A DNA stretch of 54,453 bases from CAYZJV01 sp964473245 (GTDB lineage Bacteria; Spirochaetota; Spirochaetia; Sphaerochaetales; Sphaerochaetaceae), in NCBI GenBank assembly GCA_964473245.1, contig CAYYOL010000011.1, forward strand, positions 1-54,453, given 5' to 3'. Below, in pieces: positions 49,814-54,453 of this stretch. A program made the translations under genes and the position numbers. Under the pieces are notes generated by a model, which did not search any database, was not told the origin of the DNA, and worked only from the letters and a program-made list of their open reading frames with translations. Position 1 is the stretch's first letter. Every line of letters starts with the position of its first letter.

Positions 49814-51217
49814 ATGGATCCGACATTCACACATGACACATTCATCTCGCCATTCACGTGGCGCTATGGGAGTAGTGACATGCGCTCCATATGGTCTGAA
49901 CGCCATAAGCGTGAGACCTTGCGCCGAATTTGGGTTGCGCTGGCAAAAGCGCAACAGACTATCGGCCTCACCAGTGCGCAGCAGGTCGCTGAACTCGAAG
50001 CTCACAGTCTCGATATCGATATCGGTCGAGCTTCCGAGATTGAACAGGAAATACATCACGATCTCATGGCCGAGATCAGAACCTATGCAGAACAGTGCCC
50101 GACTGGTGGAAGCATCATCCACCTCGGTGCGACCAGCATGGATATTCTGGACAATATGGATGTGCTACGACAGCGAGAGGCTCTGGATCGAATCATCACT
50201 TTGGTAAAGCGTGTTCTCAAGCGCTTTGCCGAGAGAATAGAAGAGACGGCCGACACTCCATGCATGGCTTTCACCCATATCCAGCCTGCTGAGCCGACGA
50301 CGATCGGCTATCGTCTTGCACAGACAGCACAGGACCTTCTGGATGACCTCGAAGATCTAGAGCGGTTGGCGAAATCGCTCAAAGGCAAGGGACTCAAGGG
50401 GGCTGTCGGAACCAGTGCTTCATACAAGGCACTGCTTGAGGGGTCTCACGTCACACCTGCAGAACTCGAGGAGCGGGTCATGAACGAGCTTGGCCTCAAG
50501 GCCTTCGTTGGTGCGACTCAGGTCTATCCGAGGAAACAGGATTGGAGATTGGGCGTGGTGTTATCTGGTCTCTGCGCCACTATCAGCAAATTCGCCCTCG
50601 ATCTCCGTCTTCTGCAGAGCCCTCCGATCGGAGAGTGGAGCGAGCCGTTCGGTTCCCTTCAGGTCGGTTCATCGGCAATGCCATTCAAGCGCAATCCGAT
50701 CAATGCAGAGAAGATCGATTCGCTTTGCAGACTTGCCTCCGCTCAAGTGGAGATTCTGTGGCACAATGCCGCAGACACCATGCTTGAACGGACTCTGGAC
50801 GATTCTGCAAATCGCAGGGTAGCAATTCCTACCCTATTCCTGTCGACCGAAGAGGTCTTGCTTACTGCAGAGAAACTGGTGAAGGGGATGACTTTTCACG
50901 AGGAGGGAATTCGCCATAATCTCAAGAGATACGGTCTATTCGCGGCAAGTGAGCGACTCCTCATGGAACTCGGTCGAAGAGGAGCCAATCGTCAAGAGAT
51001 GCATGAAGTGATCAGGGAACACTCCCTCGCCTCGTGGCCGATCGTACAACAAGGCAAAGAGAATCCACTCGCTGAACTGCTGAGTGGTGACACGAGGATC
51101 ACCAACTATATTCCTCAGGATGAAGTGATACGTCTGCTTGATGCTTCCGAGTACATTGGAGATGCTCCGGAGAGAGCACGGTCGATTCTGAAACGGATCG
51201 TATCAGAATATGACTGA
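49814..51217 (+). CDS. purB: Adenylosuccinate lyase
   Basis: A 467-aa PurB of the fumarase/aspartase superfamily that cleaves adenylosuccinate to AMP and SAICAR to AICAR. It has FTWRYGSSDMRSIWS, EIHHDLMAEIRTYAEQCP, IHLGATSMDILDN, AFTHIQPAEPTTIGYRLAQ and the signature GSSAMPFKRNPINAE. ACGGAGG precedes the ATG 12 bp after purA. It overlaps the convergent membrane-protein gene by 15 bp. Confidence 0.97.
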   Translation: MDPTFTHDTFISPFTWRYGSSDMRSIWSERHKRETLRRIWVALAKAQQTIGLTSAQQVAELEAHSLDIDIGRASEIEQEIHHDLMAEIRTYAEQCPTGGSIIHLGATSMDILDNMDVLRQREALDRIITLVKRVLKRFAERIEETADTPCMAFTHIQPAEPTTIGYRLAQTAQDLLDDLEDLERLAKSLKGKGLKGAVGTSASYKALLEGSHVTPAELEERVMNELGLKAFVGATQVYPRKQDWRLGVVLSGLCATISKFALDLRLLQSPPIGEWSEPFGSLQVGSSAMPFKRNPINAEKIDSLCRLASAQVEILWHNAADTMLERTLDDSANRRVAIPTLFLSTEEVLLTAEKLVKGMTFHEEGIRHNLKRYGLFAASERLLMELGRRGANRQEMHEVIREHSLASWPIVQQGKENPLAELLSGDTRITNYIPQDEVIRLLDASEYIGDAPERARSILKRIVSEYD

Positions 51218-51832
51218 AAGCCCTCCACGAATCAGTAGATAGTAGATGATCATCCGTGGGATACGGCTAAGCGATGCTACCGCGATCAACGTCGGATTCA
51301 CACGAACCATTCCAGCAATCCAGCAGACCGTTGAAAATGGAATCGGAGTGAGCCCGGCTATCACCACAGCCCACACGCCATACCGATTGACCAGTTGTCG
51401 GGTATCCGGGGAGAAGCGAGAAGTGAGCAGGGCGACAAGAGGCACATGTCCCAACAAACGCCCAATCCAATATCCGCCGATTCCACCAATGGCCGATGCC
51501 AACGACATAGTGGCTAAAAGCGGAACAGCAGGCCATTGTGTCACGAACGGAAAGAGAATATCCACACTGAACGGCACGATGAACATGTCGGTGATAAGTG
51601 AGAAGAGCGCTACCCCGGCTAGACCCAGATGATCAACGACCCAGCGGCCTATCTCGTGGTAGTAATCCTTGGTGAAATAGAGCCCGATCGCATAGATCAC
51701 GAGAAAAAAACCCATGAAGGCGATCGTTCTCCCAATCACCTGTGGCCAATTCAGATTTCCCGAATCGAGAAAGAGCGAGTTATTGAAGATATGGAACCGT
51801 ATACTTTTCGACTCTTTAGATCGTCTGTCCAT
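51203..51832 (-). CDS. DedA/VTT-domain membrane protein
   Basis: A 209-aa membrane protein with a first helix near 37-53, then a VTT/SNARE-associated core (VVDHLGLAGVALFSLITDMFIVPFSVDILFP ... LASAIGGIGGYWIGRLLG ... YGVWAVVIAGLTPIPFSTVCWIAGMVRVN). The glycine-rich GGIGGYWIG and TPIPFS segments are family hallmarks. Relatives (DedA/YqaA/UPF0043-like) are linked to lipid flipping and membrane homeostasis. The start at 51832 lies inside the end of alaX with AGGTGG upstream, so it is coupled to alaX. Confidence 0.85.
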   Translation of the reverse strand: MDRRSKESKSIRFHIFNNSLFLDSGNLNWPQVIGRTIAFMGFFLVIYAIGLYFTKDYYHEIGRWVVDHLGLAGVALFSLITDMFIVPFSVDILFPFVTQWPAVPLLATMSLASAIGGIGGYWIGRLLGHVPLVALLTSRFSPDTRQLVNRYGVWAVVIAGLTPIPFSTVCWIAGMVRVNPTLIAVASLSRIPRMIIYYLLIRGGLSVIF

Positions 51833-53054
51833 GAGCGCCACCTGTGAAGATATCCCTCACGCTCTGGAGAAAGGGCAGCTTTCCCTCTTTATTCACCCCG
51901 ACTCCCTGCCAGAGGGGTGCCTTTCCTCCACCTTTACCGTCGATCAGCGGGAGTGCCTCGACTCGAATTTCGGAGAAACACTGATTTTCCTGATCGAACC
52001 CTTTCAGCGCCACCATCCACCCCAGTTTTCCATCGGCTCGCTCACGCACAGCACAGAGTTTTATGTGCGAAACCGAGAAAAAGGTCTCCGGGAGACTTCT
52101 GAATTCGTCCTCTGTCCACGATGAAGCATCTAACATGACCACGGGTATCCCCTCATGTAGCGGGGCTTCGGTGAGCAAGGACTCCATTTTCATAGCGACG
52201 ACTTGGCTACGATACGCATGCGCCTGATGCCGAGTATCGCTCACCTGCTGTTGGAGTGCCTCAATTCCCTCTGGAATTCCTTCAGGCGGCATCGATAGTA
52301 GCGTCCCTGCAGCATCCACCACCTTCCGGTTTCTCCGAATGGCACGAAGCGCCCTATCGCCGGCAAGCCAGAATGTCTTTGTGTTTCCACGAATGGTCTC
52401 TTTTCTCAGGTATTGAACCGATGCAAGTTCGGCTGTATCGGCGACATGCACCCCGCCACAGGCTATCGTGTCGAACTGTCCTATGGTGACAAGCCTGACA
52501 TCGCCATCGACCTTCACCGATCGACGTAGCGGTATATCCTGAGACTCACGTTGTGTGACCGTTCGTGCCGTGACTGGAACAGCAAGACGGATAATGCGGT
52601 TCACTTCCTCCTCAAGGGCATCGATGGTCTCATCTGAAATATCCCGTGTGTCGAGCTCTATGCTCATATCCTCGTGTCCCAGGTGGACAGAAACCGTACC
52701 TATGTCAAACAGCCGGTGAAAAGTCCCCGAGAGCAGATGTTGTGCAGTATGCTGCTGCATGTAGTCATACCGGTGCTTCCAGTCGAGTTCTACGTGAACT
52801 GTATCGCCGACCGACAGATTCGGAGACTCCGAGAGTAAGTGGAGAATACGATCATCGTCATCCTTGATCGTATCGACTATCGTGATACCGTTCAGTGCTC
52901 CTCGGTCTCCTGGTTGACCTCCCCCTTCGGGGTAGCAGATGGTCGCATCGAGCACGACAGCTGTTCTCTGTGCATACTTTTCAATTGCACGTATAGTTGT
53001 GGTGAGGTCTCGCTGATACGGATTCCGGTAGTAGCATGTGTCAGTCATATCCAT
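51816..53054 (-). CDS. Alanyl-tRNA editing protein AlaX-L (AlaX-II type)
   Basis: A 412-aa stand-alone editing protein that deacylates mischarged Ser- or Gly-tRNA(Ala). It has an N-terminal beta-barrel region (CYPEGGGQPGDRG), the zinc site HTAQH (102-106) with C199/H203 in CGGVH, and a C-terminal DHHA1-like domain (DGKGGGKAPLWQG). This is the long form that carries both AlaRS-derived editing and C-terminal domains. The ATG at 53054 is 6 nt after a weak -10 (TAGTCT) and has no Shine-Dalgarno; M3 at 53048 is an alternative. Confidence 0.93.
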   Translation of the reverse strand: MDMTDTCYYRNPYQRDLTTTIRAIEKYAQRTAVVLDATICYPEGGGQPGDRGALNGITIVDTIKDDDDRILHLLSESPNLSVGDTVHVELDWKHRYDYMQQHTAQHLLSGTFHRLFDIGTVSVHLGHEDMSIELDTRDISDETIDALEEEVNRIIRLAVPVTARTVTQRESQDIPLRRSVKVDGDVRLVTIGQFDTIACGGVHVADTAELASVQYLRKETIRGNTKTFWLAGDRALRAIRRNRKVVDAAGTLLSMPPEGIPEGIEALQQQVSDTRHQAHAYRSQVVAMKMESLLTEAPLHEGIPVVMLDASSWTEDEFRSLPETFFSVSHIKLCAVRERADGKLGWMVALKGFDQENQCFSEIRVEALPLIDGKGGGKAPLWQGVGVNKEGKLPFLQSVRDIFTGGAHGQTI

Positions 53055-53235
53055 ACTGGAAGACTACTGTTTTTCTTGAAAAACGTCCACATTTGTCCTA
53101 CCCTGCACCCTGTATTTCATCGCTGACGGCACTCTGTGCAGGATACCCTTGTCCAAGAGCACACTTACCGCTATCTTACAATACAGACACACAGAAACCA
53201 GGAATACAAACCTTCATACACAAGGAGTCAGAATC

Positions 53236-53838
53236 ATGGCATTAATTAAGTCAGCTTGGGAAATAGCATTAGAGAAGACCGAAGGGATAGAGGCAGACCC
53301 GGAGAAGATGAGACGTGACAAGTTGATCAATGAAGGAAAAAGAGTTGCAGGAACCTATCTGACCGATATCGAATCGGATGGACAGGAGCTTGCTTCCGCT
53401 GTTGCCGATGCTCCGAAGGACGATCTTCCACTCATTAAGCGAGGAATCGCATCCACGGTTCTCATGAACATTGCGCTTCCCCAAAGCCTCGAATACGAAG
53501 AACGCATTCAAAAAATGCAGAAGATTGTGAAAATCATCGATGGCTCCGACAGTGAGACCATCGACCTTATGGGTAAGATCGGCGACTTCATGGGAAAGTA
53601 TCTGGAAGCACGAGATTCGCTTCTGGAACGTGCAAAACAGCAGTATCAGCCGATGTTTGAACAGAAACGGGACCAGATGATGCAAAAGTATGGAAGAGCC
53701 AGCGGCATGTCCATGGAGCAGGATCCGGAGTTCGTTCAATTCCTTCAGAAACACTATGCTCAACTGAACCAACAGTACCAACAGGTTCTCGACCAGGCTA
53801 AGGATCAGTTGAAGGAGGCGTGGGAACTTACCGAGTAA
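53236..53838 (+). CDS. Conserved helical protein, function unknown
   Basis: A 200-aa soluble, predicted mostly helical and coiled-coil protein (MALIKSAWEIALEKTEGIEADPEKMRRDKLINEGKRVAGTYL; QYQPMFEQKRDQMMQKYGRAS; NQQYQQVLDQAKDQLKEAWELTE). It resembles a conserved spirochaete hypothetical type; I cannot assign a function. The start at 53236 has AAGGAG 8 nt upstream; upstream in-frame codons have no support. A further feature is the Gln-rich C-terminal quarter. It overlaps the convergent EAL gene by 11 bp. Confidence 0.8.
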   Translation: MALIKSAWEIALEKTEGIEADPEKMRRDKLINEGKRVAGTYLTDIESDGQELASAVADAPKDDLPLIKRGIASTVLMNIALPQSLEYEERIQKMQKIVKIIDGSDSETIDLMGKIGDFMGKYLEARDSLLERAKQQYQPMFEQKRDQMMQKYGRASGMSMEQDPEFVQFLQKHYAQLNQQYQQVLDQAKDQLKEAWELTE

Positions 53839-54453
53839 TCGACCAAGGCTCCCAGAGGGAGATAAAGGAGGCGACATCCATGGGTTTCGCAAGCAGGAAC
53901 CCTTGAGCAGACTGGCAATGCACCTTTCGAAGGAATGCCAGCTGTTGTTCGCTCTCCACACCCTCTGCAACTACAGCCATCCCGAGCTCCTTCGCCATCG
54001 TCAGTACAACTCGAACCATGATCTCCGCTCTGGAGTTTGTACTGAAATCCTGCAGGAAGAGCCGGTCTATCTTCAGCGTATCGACATGCAGATCCTTCAG
54101 AAGATTCAGTGACGAGAACCCCGCACCGAAATCATCCAATGCAACAGAGAAGCCAAGTGTCCGCAACTTTGCGACGGTGATCATGACTTGTTGCATATCT
54201 TGGGCGAAGGCAGACTCGGTCAATTCGATCTCCACTGATCGTTTGGGTAATGAGAATGTGTCTAAGATATCTTGATACTCGTACACAAACTTCGGTGAAA
54301 GTACATGAATTCGAGAGACATTCACCGATACCGGAAGGTGTGGATACCCCTGTTCATACCACTGATGAAGATGGAAGCAGACCTGTCTGAACACATAATT
54401 GTCCAGTTCATCGATTCTCCCGTTCTCCTCGAGAAATGGGATAAACTCTCCAG
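53828..54453 (-). CDS. EAL-domain c-di-GMP phosphodiesterase, C-terminal part
   Basis: The last 207 residues of an EAL domain running off the window edge. The frame is open to the last base, beginning GEFIPFLEENGRIDELDNYV. It has NVSRIHV, IELTESAF, ALDDFGAGFSSL (catalytic DD), VDTLKIDRLFL and VVAEGVESEQQ, then the C-terminal helix. The EAL tripeptide itself and any sensory or GGDEF domains are outside. The retained metal and catalytic residues look intact, so it probably hydrolyses c-di-GMP to pGpG. It pairs functionally with the GGDEF gene at 15481-17154. Confidence 0.93.
   Translation of the reverse strand, partial: GEFIPFLEENGRIDELDNYVFRQVCFHLHQWYEQGYPHLPVSVNVSRIHVLSPKFVYEYQDILDTFSLPKRSVEIELTESAFAQDMQQVMITVAKLRTLGFSVALDDFGAGFSSLNLLKDLHVDTLKIDRLFLQDFSTNSRAEIMVRVVLTMAKELGMAVVAEGVESEQQLAFLRKVHCQSAQGFLLAKPMDVASFISLWEPWSITR

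Overview
The window looks like about 54 kb of a spirochaete chromosome (Spirochaetota; family not determinable from sequence alone). Four things point there: a short archaeal-type PheT (565 aa) paired with a long PheS (512 aa), a known spirochaete trait; an EF-G with the HIDSGKTTL-type P-loop of the spirochaete/mitochondrial group; CarD next to IspD-IspF; and a 1399-aa Cas9 with Cas1 that resemble type II-A proteins of oral treponemes and Firmicutes. Base composition is near 50% GC by eye. The cas9 region looks more AT-rich, which suggests an acquired locus.

Layout. (1) 1-4850: the end of a type II-A CRISPR-Cas locus. cas1 is cut by the window edge, cas9 is complete, and a divergent tracrRNA is predicted from promoter, anti-repeat and hairpins. 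No CRISPR array is present, so it must lie beyond the left edge. (2) 4850-10800: sodA, a Cys-cluster protein, an NhaC-type antiporter, tRNA-Leu(CAG), tpx and a cytoplasmic GH3 glycosidase. (3) 10860-20700: an unusual YmdB-like protein, an RseC-like protein, lptC-lptA-lptB-rpoN, an inverted GGDEF gene, then hpf, hprK, hpr, lexA and holA. This is the classical lptB-rpoN-hpf-PTS neighbourhood with a c-di-GMP gene inserted. (4) 20680-26400: uvrC, a spore-photoproduct-lyase-like radical SAM protein, an E2-like protein lacking the catalytic His, thyX and rsmE. (5) 26480-33200: lplA coupled to a peptide-type binding protein, malQ, carD-ispD-ispF and a RecA/KaiC-like P-loop protein. (6) 33350-41200: fusA, HIT, zinc ribbon, bcp, a lipoprotein, pheT and pheS. 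(7) 41340-45550: purH, and an operon of flavin reductase and E1 alpha/beta with a C9 tract at the E1-alpha start. (8) 45680-54453: a SulP transporter, purine genes (hpt, a second phosphoribosyltransferase, purA, purB), a DedA-like membrane protein, alaX, a conserved coiled protein and a partial EAL gene.

Two genome-wide habits stand out. Many genes have a promoter -10 box only 5-9 nt upstream of the start codon and no Shine-Dalgarno, implying leaderless mRNAs. Convergent gene pairs repeatedly overlap across their stop codons by 8-20 bp with no terminator between them. The most novel-looking items are the YmdB homologue with five of eight metal/catalytic residues replaced, the C9 tract between Shine-Dalgarno and ATG of E1-alpha, the tracrRNA promoter embedded in the cas9 translation-initiation region, and a structured 5' leader on the flavin reductase/E1 operon. 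The only stretches over 300 bases without a protein gene are 4531-4852 (tracrRNA, terminator) and 7632-8092 (nhaC leader, tRNA-Leu, terminator, promoters).
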